Positions 54,482 through 63,380 of a stretch of DNA of 64,000 bases are shown here, piece after piece. The translations under genes and the position numbers were made by a program. Source of the stretch: Acidobacteria bacterium OLB17 (GTDB taxonomy: Bacteria > Acidobacteriota > Blastocatellia > Pyrinomonadales > Pyrinomonadaceae); contig LLEU01000030.1 in the NCBI GenBank assembly GCA_001567505.1, positions 122,857 through 186,856 of the forward strand, written 5' to 3'. Numbering within the stretch: the stretch's first letter is position 1; every line of letters begins with the position of its first letter. The notes below the pieces were generated by a model. It ran no database searches. It was not told the DNA's origin and saw only the letters and a program-made list of their open reading frames with translations.

Positions 54482-56281
54482 ATGAAGAAATATATCATTC
54501 GAGGCGTGGTCGCGGTCTTTTTGGGTGTGATGCTGGCTGCGGCCGGTTACACGCAGGCTCAGGCGACAGATACCGTAATGGTCCTGCCGTTCGAGAATAC
54601 TTCGGGTAAGCCGGAATTCAACTGGGTCGGCGAAAGCTTCGCCGCCGCGTTGAGCGAACTTCTGGCAGTGCCGACGCTGAATGTCATCTCGAATGACGAA
54701 CGGAAGATCGTCCAACAACGACTTCGCATCCCGCTTACATCGCTCCCGAGCCTTGCAACATCGCTGAAGCTCGCCCGCGAAAAAGGCGCGACGATGCTGA
54801 TCACAGGAACGTACAACATCGTTCCCGCTTCGGGCGATACGGCCGCCGTAATTACGGTGACGGCGAAGATCGTGCGCGTGAACGAAGGACGCTTCTTAAG
54901 CGAATACATCGACGGGAAACAGGTCACGCGCGACATCAACCTCACGGACGCTCTCGGCAATCTGCAGTCGATCCAGGGACAGATCGCTTACCAGATCCTC
55001 TACCAACGCGATAAATCCCTGCCGTATTCCCAGAACGACATAATCTCGACCGCCAGCAAAGTCCCGGCACGAGCATTCGAAGCCTACACAAAGGGCTTGC
55101 TCACGAACCTCACCGACGCACGCGAGAATTACTTTAAGAATGCGATCCGACTCTACGCGGAGGCGGAACCGAACGGCGTATATTCGGCGGCGGCCCTTGA
55201 ACTCGGGCATCTGTATCTTGCAGAGAAGAAGCTGAACGAAGCACAGGATGCTTTCGAGCAGGTGATCAACGCCTACCAGCAATGTCTCGATCGTGCTAAA
55301 GCGGCGACGAAACCTCTGAAGTGCAATGGCGACGATTATGCTGAAGCGGCGTTCTACGACGGGCTGATACAACTTCGTGCAGGACGTTTCGAGATGGCTC
55401 TCGGCATTTTGCGGCCGCTTGCCGAGGATCTGAAGCTTACGGCGATCTACAACGCGATCGGCGTGATATCCGTTCAGGGGTCACGCGCCGAGAAGAAGAA
55501 CTCGGCCAAGGCCGCCGCAATGCTCGCAGAGGGCGTTGCGCTTCTCAAAAAAGCGGCCGAGTCCGAGCCAAACAACGACAATATCCGCTTCAACTACGGG
55601 GCCGCCCTTCTTATCAGCGGCGATATGGCCGAGGCCGCAAAGAGCCTTAAGGCCGCGATCGCAGCCAATGCGAATGACGGCGATGCGTACTTCCTGCTTG
55701 CCAAGGCCCTCGAAGAGCTAAAAGATCCGGCCGCAGCCGAAGCTGACAACCGAGCCCGCCAAAAGCTGACGGCGAATAATCGATATGCGTCACTCCAAAA
55801 GGAATGGGAACGCTCCAAAACGGTTGACGATGTACCTTTGCGTGTAGAACAGCCGGCGCGGAAGGATTTCGTTGCGGTCATCTTGAGCCGCAAGCAGGGG
55901 AACGCCCTTCAGCCGCAGGCGAACGAGACAGAAACTCTGCTAGCAAAGGCCCGCACGATGGTCGCGAACGGACAGGATGATGACGCGATGCCGATCCTGC
56001 GGCGCGTGCTTGCAAGCGAACCGATGAGTGCTGAGAGCTATCTCTTGCTTGGCAAGATCCATTTACGCCGCGGCGACATCGACCAAGCGATAAGTTCTTT
56101 CAAAACATCGATCTTTTGGGACAGCCGGAAGATCGAGGCTCACGTAAACCTTGGGAAGATATACGTTGAGAAAGGAGATTGCCAGCAGGCAAAGACCTAC
56201 GCCGCCTCGGCGGCCGAGATCGACGAGAACAACGAGGACGTGATCGCCCTCGAGCGCCTCGCCGATCGCTGCTCAAAATAA
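54482..56281 (+). CDS. Exported TPR protein with a CsgG/FlgO-like N-terminal domain
   Basis: This is a 599-residue protein with a Sec signal (GVVAVFLGVMLAAAGYTQAQA). The N-terminal domain (VMVLPFENTSGKPEFNWVGESFAAALSELL, GATMLITGTYNIV, VNEGRFLSEYIDG) is like FlgO/TolB-type amino-terminal domains. From about residue 195 it contains TPR repeats in two blocks, 195-440 and 470-599. A protein-protein scaffold in the periplasm is likely. It starts after tRNA-Glu, so they could share a transcript. Confidence 0.85.
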   Translation: MKKYIIRGVVAVFLGVMLAAAGYTQAQATDTVMVLPFENTSGKPEFNWVGESFAAALSELLAVPTLNVISNDERKIVQQRLRIPLTSLPSLATSLKLAREKGATMLITGTYNIVPASGDTAAVITVTAKIVRVNEGRFLSEYIDGKQVTRDINLTDALGNLQSIQGQIAYQILYQRDKSLPYSQNDIISTASKVPARAFEAYTKGLLTNLTDARENYFKNAIRLYAEAEPNGVYSAAALELGHLYLAEKKLNEAQDAFEQVINAYQQCLDRAKAATKPLKCNGDDYAEAAFYDGLIQLRAGRFEMALGILRPLAEDLKLTAIYNAIGVISVQGSRAEKKNSAKAAAMLAEGVALLKKAAESEPNNDNIRFNYGAALLISGDMAEAAKSLKAAIAANANDGDAYFLLAKALEELKDPAAAEADNRARQKLTANNRYASLQKEWERSKTVDDVPLRVEQPARKDFVAVILSRKQGNALQPQANETETLLAKARTMVANGQDDDAMPILRRVLASEPMSAESYLLLGKIHLRRGDIDQAISSFKTSIFWDSRKIEAHVNLGKIYVEKGDCQQAKTYAASAAEIDENNEDVIALERLADRCSK

Positions 56282-56286
56282 ACGTG

Positions 56287-56314
56287 TTCAACACACCTGT
56301 CGGGGTGCTATAAT
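56287..56314 (+). promoter_or_regulatory. Promoter of the candidate ncRNA
   Basis: A perfect TATAAT (56309-56314) stands 16 bases after TTCAAC (56287-56292), starting six bases after the TPR gene stop. No convincing ORF follows for about 460 bases, so it probably serves an RNA. Confidence 0.6.
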
Positions 56315-56320
56315 TGGAAT

Positions 56321-56560
56321 TCCCTTAGGCGGTTTTGGGGCTGTCTGAGAAATTTGAAAAAAAATCTGGAACTCTCGGGTATTTGTGGCACGCTACGTGC
56401 TTTAGAGAAAGACGGCTAGCTTGATGCGATTTATCAAGACCCCGCCGCCAACTCTACTCCGAGCGCGGTTTGCCACTGTGCTCTTAGACCTTCCGAGCGT
56501 TCCTTCAGTTGTCCTACCATTCAAGCCCGGTCTCGCCAGAGGCCGGGCTTTCTTACTTTT
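56321..56560 (+). ncRNA. Candidate structured small RNA of unknown family
   Basis: A stretch of about 240 bases between a TATAAT promoter and a strong terminator has no plausible ORF; the only one (79 codons) is unlike a protein. Internal hairpins are GCACG-CTA-CGTGC and CTTGAT-GCGATTT-ATCAAG. A long-range pairing GTCTGAGA with TCTTAGAC would close a helix around the middle. The layout is compatible with 6S-like RNA, but I see no conserved core that proves it. The motifs of RNase P, SRP and tmRNA are absent. Confidence 0.5.
56523..56560 (+). terminator. Rho-independent terminator of the candidate ncRNA
   Basis: A perfect 8-bp stem AAGCCCGG/CCGGGCTT (56523-56530 and 56543-56550) with a 12-base loop is followed by TCTTACTTTT. 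No plus-strand coding gene ends within 240 bases, so it most likely closes the small RNA transcript. Confidence 0.75.
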
Positions 56561-56704
56561 GTTTCAAAAGCGTTGCCAGAAGCCTGTAATTTATTGCTTT
56601 TCGTTCAAATTGAATGAAACTTTGCCACGGCCCATTCGTTGTCGTCGGACGATCGCCTAGTTTTATTTCAATTTGACAGGATGTTGTGCGGATCCCAGCT
56701 GGAA

Positions 56705-56797
56705 GTGACAGGTTCCGTCACAGAAAAGGTGACAATTTGCGTCACAAGCATTCACAATGCCGCATTTTCGTTCATTGTGAAATGACCAAATCGGTCA
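56705..56797. promoter_or_regulatory. Array of palindromic operator-like sites before lnt
   Basis: Four inverted repeats lie in a row: GTGAC-N7-GTCAC at 56705-56721 and 56729-56745 (centres 24 bases apart), a 9-bp-arm repeat TTCACAATG...CATTGTGAA at 56751-56781, and TGACC-N5-GGTCA at 56783-56797. All contain GTGA/TCAC half-sites. A dimeric regulator could bind as a cooperative array; its identity is unknown. The last repeat overlaps the proposed ATG of lnt. Confidence 0.55.
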
Positions 56798-58521
56798 CCG
56801 AGACACACATCCGCTCACCGAAACTGCTAAAATTCTTCCCAGTGATTGGAGTGCTGAAAAAAATATCACCGAGCTTGCGGAACTGTGCGCTTGCGATGGC
56901 GTCGGCCGTGATGCTTATACTCGCTTTTCCGGACAGCGGCTGGTGGTGGCTCGCCTGGTTTGCGTTCGTACCATTCCTGATCGCCGCGGCCGATGAGACG
57001 CGGCCGTTTTCCGCGTTCGTTGTCGGACAGCTTTTTGGTACGACGTACTTTTTCGGGACGTGTTGGTGGCTTGCCTACGCGCCGATACATTACGGCGGAT
57101 TCCCGCCGTTGTTTGCCTACGCGCTGATCTTTACGGCGTGCGTGATCGTCGGCTTCTTCCCGGCCGTGTTCGCGGCGGTCTTTAATGTCGTATCTCGAAG
57201 GTTCGGGTCACTGGGGCTGCTTACTGCGCCGTTCATTTGGGCGTTCTCGGAGTACCTGCGTTTTTGGCTGACAGGGAATAACTGGAATGCGGCGGGCTAT
57301 TCACAGGCGTTTGGTCCGCAGGCGATCCTGAACGTCGCATCGGTTGGCGGAGTTTACCTTGTCGGATTTAACCTCGTGGCGTTCAGCACGCTTGTGGTTG
57401 CCATGATAATGGTCGCGGCAAAACCAGCGGATGCATTTGAGAAGCGCGTCCCGCTGCTCGCACTCGGTACCTATTTTGTCGCTCCGGCAGGGATCGTATT
57501 CCTTTTGGTCGATCCTGTATTGAAAAGCGCGTTTTCGGACCGCAAGAAACGCCGTATTCTCATCGCGTTCGCAGGCGTACCAGCCGTCGCGGCAGCCTTG
57601 ATGTTCTTCTTTGCGACGGGAGCAAGAACGGAGGCGAAACAGTCTGCTTCGGGAGAATTGGCGGCGACGGCCGTTGTCATTCAGGCAGATGTGCCGATGA
57701 GTTATGTTCCGACTGCGAAGTTGGAGCAGCTTCGCAGTCGGCAGATACAGCTCGCGAACGAAGGCCTTGCAAAAATTCCGACAGGTACTCGGCTCGTGAT
57801 ATTTCCCGAATCGCCGATGAACTATATGTACACGGATGATAGGGAATTCCACGACCTAATTAACGATTTCGCGAGGAAGAATAATACTTGGGTACTTTTT
57901 AATTCCGCAGAGCCGGACTCGCTTTCGACGCGGTATTTCAATTCTGCCGTAATGATCGACCCAACGGGCAAAAAAGCCGGGCAATACGACAAGATCCATC
58001 TCGTGCCTTTCGGAGAAGCGATGCCGTTCCCGCTGGACGGTGTACTTCCGGGGCTTGTGGGCACGTTCGCGTACGGCCGCGAGTACGACACGCTGCCGGT
58101 AGGCGATGCGAAAGCCGGCATTCTGATCTGTTTTGAGTCAGCGTTCGGCACGCTGTCGCGAAGGTTCGTCGGCGATGGTGCTGACGTACTGATCGAACTA
58201 ACAAACGACGGATATCTCGGGCCTACGCCTGTATTGAGGCAGCATTTGGGAATGGCGATCTTTCGCGCGGTCGAAACCGCAAGGCCCGTCCTGCGGGCGA
58301 CCAATGTCGGCGTTACCGGTTACGTAAATGAACACGGGCAGGTCTCCGACACACTTCCCGTCTATGAAGAAGGTACGCGTATTTGGCCCGTGCGCAAGAG
58401 CAGCGGCGAAAAGACGTTCTACGTCCGATTCGGTGATTGGATCGCATGGCTCGGGACGCTCGTAACGCTTGTGTCGCTCGGCTTCGTCTTCTTTTCCAAG
58501 CGCGCAGGATCGGCGCCTTAG
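56782..58521 (+). CDS. lnt: Apolipoprotein N-acyltransferase
   Basis: Lnt adds the third acyl chain to lipoproteins at the inner membrane. Several N-terminal helices (AVMLILAFPDSGWWWLAWFAFVPFL...) precede a periplasmic nitrilase-like domain. The catalytic triad is visible: Glu in VIFPESPMNYMY, Lys in YDKIHLVPFGEAMPFP and Cys in ILICFESAFG. The C-terminal helix ends in KRAGSAP. ATG 56782 gives 579 residues. GTG 56851 (LKKISPS) gives 556, is nearer the family start and would free the operator array from the coding part; neither has a good ribosome site. Confidence 0.9.
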   Translation: MTKSVTETHIRSPKLLKFFPVIGVLKKISPSLRNCALAMASAVMLILAFPDSGWWWLAWFAFVPFLIAAADETRPFSAFVVGQLFGTTYFFGTCWWLAYAPIHYGGFPPLFAYALIFTACVIVGFFPAVFAAVFNVVSRRFGSLGLLTAPFIWAFSEYLRFWLTGNNWNAAGYSQAFGPQAILNVASVGGVYLVGFNLVAFSTLVVAMIMVAAKPADAFEKRVPLLALGTYFVAPAGIVFLLVDPVLKSAFSDRKKRRILIAFAGVPAVAAALMFFFATGARTEAKQSASGELAATAVVIQADVPMSYVPTAKLEQLRSRQIQLANEGLAKIPTGTRLVIFPESPMNYMYTDDREFHDLINDFARKNNTWVLFNSAEPDSLSTRYFNSAVMIDPTGKKAGQYDKIHLVPFGEAMPFPLDGVLPGLVGTFAYGREYDTLPVGDAKAGILICFESAFGTLSRRFVGDGADVLIELTNDGYLGPTPVLRQHLGMAIFRAVETARPVLRATNVGVTGYVNEHGQVSDTLPVYEEGTRIWPVRKSSGEKTFYVRFGDWIAWLGTLVTLVSLGFVFFSKRAGSAP

Positions 58522-58586
58522 TCGAGCCTTTGCTCTTTTCGAAGCTGCGGTTCCCTTGAGCTATACTGTTAGCCGCTCCTTTACTT

Positions 58587-59694
58587 ATGGAACTCACTGA
58601 CCTGCACGCAAAACACGAAGAGATAAAAGAGAAAGTTTCCCAACTTGGGAGGTTTCTTTGACGCGCCGAAAAAACAGGCACAATTAGAAGAATTAGAACG
58701 CGAGATCGCCGCTCCCGGCTTTTGGGACGATTCGGCCACGGCACAGAGCGTTGTTCAACTCCGTTCGCGCATCGAGAAGGCTCTCGAACGCCAGAGGGCT
58801 TTTGAGACTGGCATTTCGGATGCGGACGTATTGTTCGAGTTCGCCGAATCCGACGAAGCTTCCGCGCAGGAACTCGCCGAACTTATCACAAGTCTCGAAA
58901 AGGAAGTTGCCGCTGCCGAGGTAGAATCCCTTCTCTCGGGCGAGACCGACGCGAACAATGCGATCTGCTCGCTTCAAGCCGGAGCGGGCGGCACCGACGC
59001 GCAGGATTTTGCACAGATGCTCTTAAGGATGTATCTGCGGTGGGCCGAGCGTCGTGGCTTTAAGGCTGAGATCCTGGACGAACAACCGGGAAGCGAAGCC
59101 GGCATCAAGTCTGCAACCTTTCGTATCGAAGGCGACTACGCCTATGGCCTTCTAGCCGCAGAAGCGGGCGTTCATCGCCTTGTGCGTATCTCGCCGTTCA
59201 ATTCCGGCGGCAGCCGCGAGACATCGTTCGCATCGATGTTCGTATCACCCGAGATCGACGAGAACATCGAGGTGAATATCGAGGACAAGGACCTACGCGT
59301 CGATACATACCGATCGACCGGAGCCGGTGGGCAGCACGTCAACACGACGGATTCTGCCGTACGGATAACGCATTTGCCCACGGGAATTGTCGTGACGTGC
59401 CAAAATCAGCGTTCGCAGATACAGAACAGGGCCGTCGCGATGCAGGTTCTAAGATCGAAGCTCTACGAACTCGAACTCGAAAAAAGGCGGCAGGGAGCAG
59501 CGGAACTTGAGGCCGGTAAGATGGATATTTCCTTCGGCTCGCAAATACGGAACTACGTGCTCCACCCATATCGGCTCGTAAAGGACACGCGAACAAAGCA
59601 CGAGACGGCGGACGTCGAGGCCGTGCTCGATGGCGAGATCGACGATTTCATTCAGGAGGTCCTGCTCTTTAAGAAGGGCAGTGCCTCCAATTAA
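58587..59694 (+). CDS. prfB: Peptide chain release factor 2, programmed +1 frameshift
   Basis: RF2 ends translation at UGA and UAA. ATG 58587 opens 24 codons to an in-frame TGA (58659-58661). Translation continues in the +1 frame as DAPKKQAQLEELEREI. The downstream part has the peptidyl-hydrolase GGQ in STGAGGQHVNTTDSAVR and the tail HPYRLVKDTRTKHETADVEAVLDGEIDDF. The stop-codon recognition loop lies before the GGQ. RF2 thus controls its own level. It follows lnt by about 65 bases with a TATACT at 58562 as a possible -10. Confidence 0.95.
58645..58662 (+). promoter_or_regulatory. RF2 programmed frameshift site
   Basis: The classical signal is present: a Shine-Dalgarno-like GGGAGG, then TTT CTT TGA C, where the ribosome slips +1 at CTT. 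The stop is a weak UGAC. Spacing and slippery codon are as in most bacterial prfB genes. Confidence 0.92.
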
Positions 59695-59725
59695 AGGGCC
59701 TGATATGCCTTCCTGATCTGATCCA

Positions 59726-61099
59726 ATGGCAAAACAACCGGCGACAATTTTCGTGTGTCAGAATTGCGGGGCCCAATCTCGTAAGTGGCTTGGGCAATGC
59801 GGGGATTGCGGCGAGTGGAATACATTCGCCGAGGAACGTTTTCGCGTCACCGGTGCAGCTGCCGGGCGTTCGACCGCGATGCTGAACTATCGAGCGTCGG
59901 AGGCTTATGCATACGGGAAGATCGCGTCGGATGAGGATGAACGCACGACGTCCGGCATCGAAGAATTCGACCGCGTGCTTGGCGGCGGCATCGTTGCGGG
60001 ATCGCTCGTCCTGATCGGCGGCGCGCCCGGAATAGGAAAATCAACGCTGGTGCTCCAGATGGCCGAACGCCTCTCCGATGGCGGAATGTCGGTTTTTTAT
60101 GTTTCCGGTGAAGAGTCAGAACGGCAGATCAAGCTGCGAGGTACGCGTCTCGGCCTACAGGCGGAGAGCCTTTTCATAATGCCGGAGACGAACCTTGGGG
60201 CGATCATGGACGAGATCGCGAAAACGCGGCCGAATGTTGTCATTGTCGATTCGATCCAGACGGTGTTCAGCTCCGCGATCGAATCCGCACCCGGCAGCGT
60301 CTCGCAAGTTCGCGAGGTCGCTTCGCAGTTGATGATGTTCGCAAAGCAGACCGGCACGCCTGTTTTTGTTACCGGCCACGTCACAAAAGAAGGTTCGATC
60401 GCCGGCCCAAAGACCCTTGAACATATCGTCGATACCGTCATCTACTTTGAAGGCGACCGGCACCACAACCACCGCATCATCCGCGCGACAAAGAATCGGT
60501 TCGGCGCGGCGAACGAGATAGGCGTTTTCGAGATGACGGGCACCGGCCTGATAGCGGTCGGCAACCCGTCGGAGCTTTTCCTTCAGGAACGGCCGGAGAA
60601 CGCTACCGGCTCGGTCGTGACGGTCTGTATGGAAGGCACGCGGCCAATGCTCGTCGAGATACAAGCACTCGCAAGCGGCACAAAATTTGGCACCGGGCGA
60701 CGAATGACGCAAGGTTTCGATCACAATCGCACTTCGCTGCTGATCGCCGTGATGGAAAAGCGGCTCGGAATGCAGCTTGCCGGCGACGACGTCTTTGTGA
60801 ACGTCGCGGGCGGCTTCGAAGTGGACGAGCCGGCGGCCGACCTCGGCGTGGTCGCCGCGATCGCCTCGAGCTTTAGGGAACTTGTCATCTCGCCGGAAAC
60901 CGCGGTCTTTGGCGAGGTCGGGCTGACCGGCGAAGTGCGCGGCGTCCTGCAGGCGCAAGCTCGTGCCCGCGAGGCGCAGATCCTGGGATTCAAGAAGCTA
61001 ATAGTTCCGGAATCGAACCGCAAGGGCCTCGAAAAACTGCTCGGCATCAGGGTCGTGGGCGTCAGCACGCTCGACGACGCCATGGATGAGCTGTTCTGA
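59726..61099 (+). CDS. radA: DNA repair protein RadA
   Basis: RadA (Sms) is a RecA-like branch-migration helicase. The 457-residue protein has a C4 zinc finger (CQNCGAQSRKWLGQCGDCGEWN), Walker A GGAPGIGKSTL, the DSIQTVF Walker B region, the RadA-specific KNRFG motif, and a C-terminal Lon-like domain (GGFEVDEPAADLGVVAAIASS, GEVGLTGEVRGV). It follows prfB by about 31 bases on the same strand. Confidence 0.97.
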   Translation: MAKQPATIFVCQNCGAQSRKWLGQCGDCGEWNTFAEERFRVTGAAAGRSTAMLNYRASEAYAYGKIASDEDERTTSGIEEFDRVLGGGIVAGSLVLIGGAPGIGKSTLVLQMAERLSDGGMSVFYVSGEESERQIKLRGTRLGLQAESLFIMPETNLGAIMDEIAKTRPNVVIVDSIQTVFSSAIESAPGSVSQVREVASQLMMFAKQTGTPVFVTGHVTKEGSIAGPKTLEHIVDTVIYFEGDRHHNHRIIRATKNRFGAANEIGVFEMTGTGLIAVGNPSELFLQERPENATGSVVTVCMEGTRPMLVEIQALASGTKFGTGRRMTQGFDHNRTSLLIAVMEKRLGMQLAGDDVFVNVAGGFEVDEPAADLGVVAAIASSFRELVISPETAVFGEVGLTGEVRGVLQAQARAREAQILGFKKLIVPESNRKGLEKLLGIRVVGVSTLDDAMDELF

Positions 61100-61165
61100 G
61101 TCTTTAGTATTGGAACATTGTCCTTTCCGACCTCGTATCTCTCTTGTATTCCAACGGAGAGACAA

Positions 61166-61654
61166 ATGAAATTACGAGCTGCTATTCTGCCGTTCATTAT
61201 ATTAACGATTTCGATAGCTGCCTTTGGCCAGGCAGAGGGCCGGCACGACAGGGAACTTAAAGCACTTATCCAACGAATGGCCGACGCCCAGATCGCGTTC
61301 GACGTAAAAACGCTTGATGCCGTTCTGGCGCCCGACTACATCGAAATATCGCCGCTTGGCGAAGTGGATCCGCGTGAAAAGGTTCTGGGATTTTACAAAC
61401 CGGAAATGAGGCCTCCGGGCGGAATGTCCGGGAAGGCCGAATTCTCCGAGATCTCGATCCGCGACTACGGGAAGGCCGCGATCCTGATCGTGAGAGCGAC
61501 GTTCACGGCCACCGTGAATGGAAAAGCGATGCCGCCGCGCAGCCTTCGTGCGGTATTCGTCTGCCGGCATTTGAAAGACGGCTGGAAGATCGTCTCAGGG
61601 CAATACACCGGGATCCGGCCGAAGAGCGAGCAGCTGCCAAAAAAAGATAATTGA
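61166..61654 (+). CDS. Exported NTF2-like (SnoaL/DUF4440) protein
   Basis: From ATG 61166 the protein is 162 residues; a GGAGA ribosome site at 61156 supports this over ATG 61118. It has a Sec signal (AILPFIILTISIAAFGQ-A) and a DUF4440-type cone fold (LIQRMADAQIAFDVKTLDAVLAPDYIEISPLGEVDPREKVL, RAVFVCRHLKDGWKIVSGQYT). Role unknown; it may bind a small ligand in the periplasm. Confidence 0.82.
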   Translation: MKLRAAILPFIILTISIAAFGQAEGRHDRELKALIQRMADAQIAFDVKTLDAVLAPDYIEISPLGEVDPREKVLGFYKPEMRPPGGMSGKAEFSEISIRDYGKAAILIVRATFTATVNGKAMPPRSLRAVFVCRHLKDGWKIVSGQYTGIRPKSEQLPKKDN

Positions 61655-61670
61655 CAGGGAAGCCGGCCGC

Positions 61671-62120
61671 CTAAATATCCGGGGCCATTATCTTGTCAAG
61701 AATGCTGTCTGCTTTTGCGCGTATGTCCGTGACACGCGGGCTCGGGTGTTCATTGAGGAAAGAAGGCGGCGTGTGGAACGGATCGACCTGAACGGGGACG
61801 CCTTCTTCATCGAGCCGATGAGTGATGATGCCTGAGATGAGCTCCTGTTCGAATTTCGAGATACCCAAAAATCTTACACCGATGCCCGTGTGGTCGAAGC
61901 GATAAAGTGCCTTGCACCAAAGCGGCAGAAAGTTGCCGTTCGGCAGTTCGATCTCCATACGAAATTCATCGCCGACGTAGATATTCTCTTCCCAGCCCGT
62001 AAAGCATCCGCCGATGCTTATTTGCTGAAGGCGGGTCTGCTGCCGCTCACCGTATTTGGTGATGATCGTCGCCGGAATATCTAGCGAGAATCTGATGTGC
62101 TGGCGTTGGCTGATCGACAT
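61671..62120 (-). CDS. PilZ-domain protein
   Basis: This is a 149-residue PilZ-domain protein and a probable c-di-GMP receptor. RQHIRFSLDIPATI (RxxxR) and QQISIGGCFT (degenerate DxSxxG) are the ligand-binding motifs. The barrel continues to GIGVRFLGIS, and a helical tail of about 40 residues follows. The missing aspartate in the second motif could weaken nucleotide binding. It converges with the NTF2-like gene. No terminator is evident between the stops. Confidence 0.88.
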   Translation of the reverse strand: MSISQRQHIRFSLDIPATIITKYGERQQTRLQQISIGGCFTGWEENIYVGDEFRMEIELPNGNFLPLWCKALYRFDHTGIGVRFLGISKFEQELISGIITHRLDEEGVPVQVDPFHTPPSFLNEHPSPRVTDIRAKADSILDKIMAPDI

Positions 62121-62192
62121 ATCCGAAAGGCGTGACCAAGAAAAACCTGGCGACAGTCCATTCTAGCCGTTCGTGCCCGACTCTAGCAACAC

Positions 62193-62223
62193 AAAAAGAC
62201 CGGCTCCCGAAAGCCGCGGAGCC
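62193..62223 (-). terminator. Terminator between brxA and PilZ genes
   Basis: A 6-bp stem GGCTCC/GGAGCC (62202-62207 and 62218-62223) with a 10-base loop has T5 on the minus strand (62193-62197) and T7 on the plus strand (62228-62234). It stands just after the brxA stop and before the PilZ start, so its likely work is to end brxA transcription. Confidence 0.65.
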
Positions 62224-62254
62224 AGCCTTTTTTTGTCCACAACCAATGTTGTGA

Positions 62255-62698
62255 CTAGCCTGCGGCGGCCTCGTCCTTTGTGCAGACCTCGTCAAAGGCT
62301 TCTGCGAGTGCCTGGCCGATCATCTGCGGCGGCCGGCCTTCGAGGTCGCGTCTTTCGAACATCTTCACAAGCTTGCCGTTCTTCAGGAAAGCGATCGACG
62401 GTGACGATGACGGATAACCTGTGAAATACTGGCGCGCGGTCTCGGTCGCGTCGATATCCGCGCCGGCAAATACCGTTATCGACCGCTCGGGCTTTGTTGC
62501 AGCGTGCTGAAACGCCATTGCAATGCCCGGACGGACACCGCCTGCGGCGCATCCGCAGACCGAGTTCACGACGACCATCAAGGTCCCGTCAGTGTTCTTT
62601 ACCGCTTCTTCAACGGCTTCGCTGGTCTTTGTCTCTTCGATCCCGAGGGATGCAAGTTCGGCCCGCATTCCATGGATCATCATTTCCGGATAAGGCAT
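62255..62698 (-). CDS. Bacilliredoxin (BrxA/BrxB, YphP/YqiW family)
   Basis: This is a 147-residue member of the bacilliredoxin family, which removes bacillithiol from proteins in Firmicutes and is also found in Acidobacteriota and Bacteroidota. The diagnostic VNSVCGCAAGGVRPG, with the CGC active site, is present. PYPEMMIHGMRAELASLGI is the N-terminal signature and SIAFLKNGKLVKMFERRDLEGR the C-terminal strand and helix. The physiological thiol here is unknown. Confidence 0.92.
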   Translation of the reverse strand: MPYPEMMIHGMRAELASLGIEETKTSEAVEEAVKNTDGTLMVVVNSVCGCAAGGVRPGIAMAFQHAATKPERSITVFAGADIDATETARQYFTGYPSSSPSIAFLKNGKLVKMFERRDLEGRPPQMIGQALAEAFDEVCTKDEAAAG

Positions 62699-62825
62699 AT
62701 TTTCTCCTAAAGGCCGTACTAATACCTGACCTTTTTTTCAAGTATCCTGAATTCTCCCGCGGCTCGTCAAGTTGCGATCGGAGCTTTCGATCTTCTAACA
62801 TCGAGCAGACAGAACGTCTCAAAAA

Positions 62826-63380
62826 ATGCCCGTCGAAATTGAGAAGAAATATCGTATCGACCCAGAACTCGCCTCGCATCTGGCCGCGCGACTGCGCAAG
62901 AGCGGCGCGACATTCCGATACGAGCAGTTCGAGGAGAACCGCATCTATCGCGGCGGCCCGCTCGCGGGACGGGATGCTCTGATCCGAGTAAGAAAACTCG
63001 GGACGCGTGCGATCCTGACCTACAAAGAAGCATTGGCATCTAACGACGGCCTAAAGCGGCGTGTCGAACACGAGACTGAGGTCGGCGATGCCGAGGCCGC
63101 AGAGGCGATCATCGAGCGGCTCGGGCTGCGGCTAACGGTCGTTTACGAGAAACGGCGAAAGGCTTGGCAGCTCGGAGAAGCTGAGGTCGTGCTCGATGAG
63201 CTTCCGTTCGGCCTTTTTATGGAGGTCGAAGGCGACGCCCAGTCGATACACGACGCCGAAGATCGGCTTGGCCTCAAAGACCTTCAGGCTGAAGGCCGGA
63301 GCTATCCCGCCCTGACGATGCAATTCGGACAAGGCCGCGATGGCGTAATTGAAGCGCGGTTTGCGGCCGCCGATGGTTAG
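62826..63380 (+). CDS. CYTH-domain (class IV adenylate cyclase-like) protein
   Basis: This is a 184-residue CYTH protein with the N-terminal EIEKKYRI (ExExK) motif and alternating beta-strand acids and lysines: LIRVRKLGTRAILTYKEAL, RRVEHETEV, VYEKRRKAW, VVLDELPFGLFMEVEG. The family covers CyaB cyclases and inorganic triphosphatases and cannot be split by eye. Its stop overlaps that of tsaE by four bases (convergent). Confidence 0.9.
   Translation: MPVEIEKKYRIDPELASHLAARLRKSGATFRYEQFEENRIYRGGPLAGRDALIRVRKLGTRAILTYKEALASNDGLKRRVEHETEVGDAEAAEAIIERLGLRLTVVYEKRRKAWQLGEAEVVLDELPFGLFMEVEGDAQSIHDAEDRLGLKDLQAEGRSYPALTMQFGQGRDGVIEARFAAADG

Noticed and set aside
54350..54718. 122-codon minus-strand ORF over tRNA-Glu and the start of the TPR gene
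   Set aside because: Overlaps a clear tRNA and the signal peptide of a better-supported gene.
56421..56660. 79-codon ORF in the candidate ncRNA region
   Set aside because: No ribosome site; it runs through a strong terminator and has no protein-like pattern.
58587..58661. Early TGA in prfB as a second selenocysteine or an error
   Set aside because: It is the standard RF2 autoregulatory stop with Shine-Dalgarno-like element and CTT slip codon; the frame changes after it, unlike a Sec codon.
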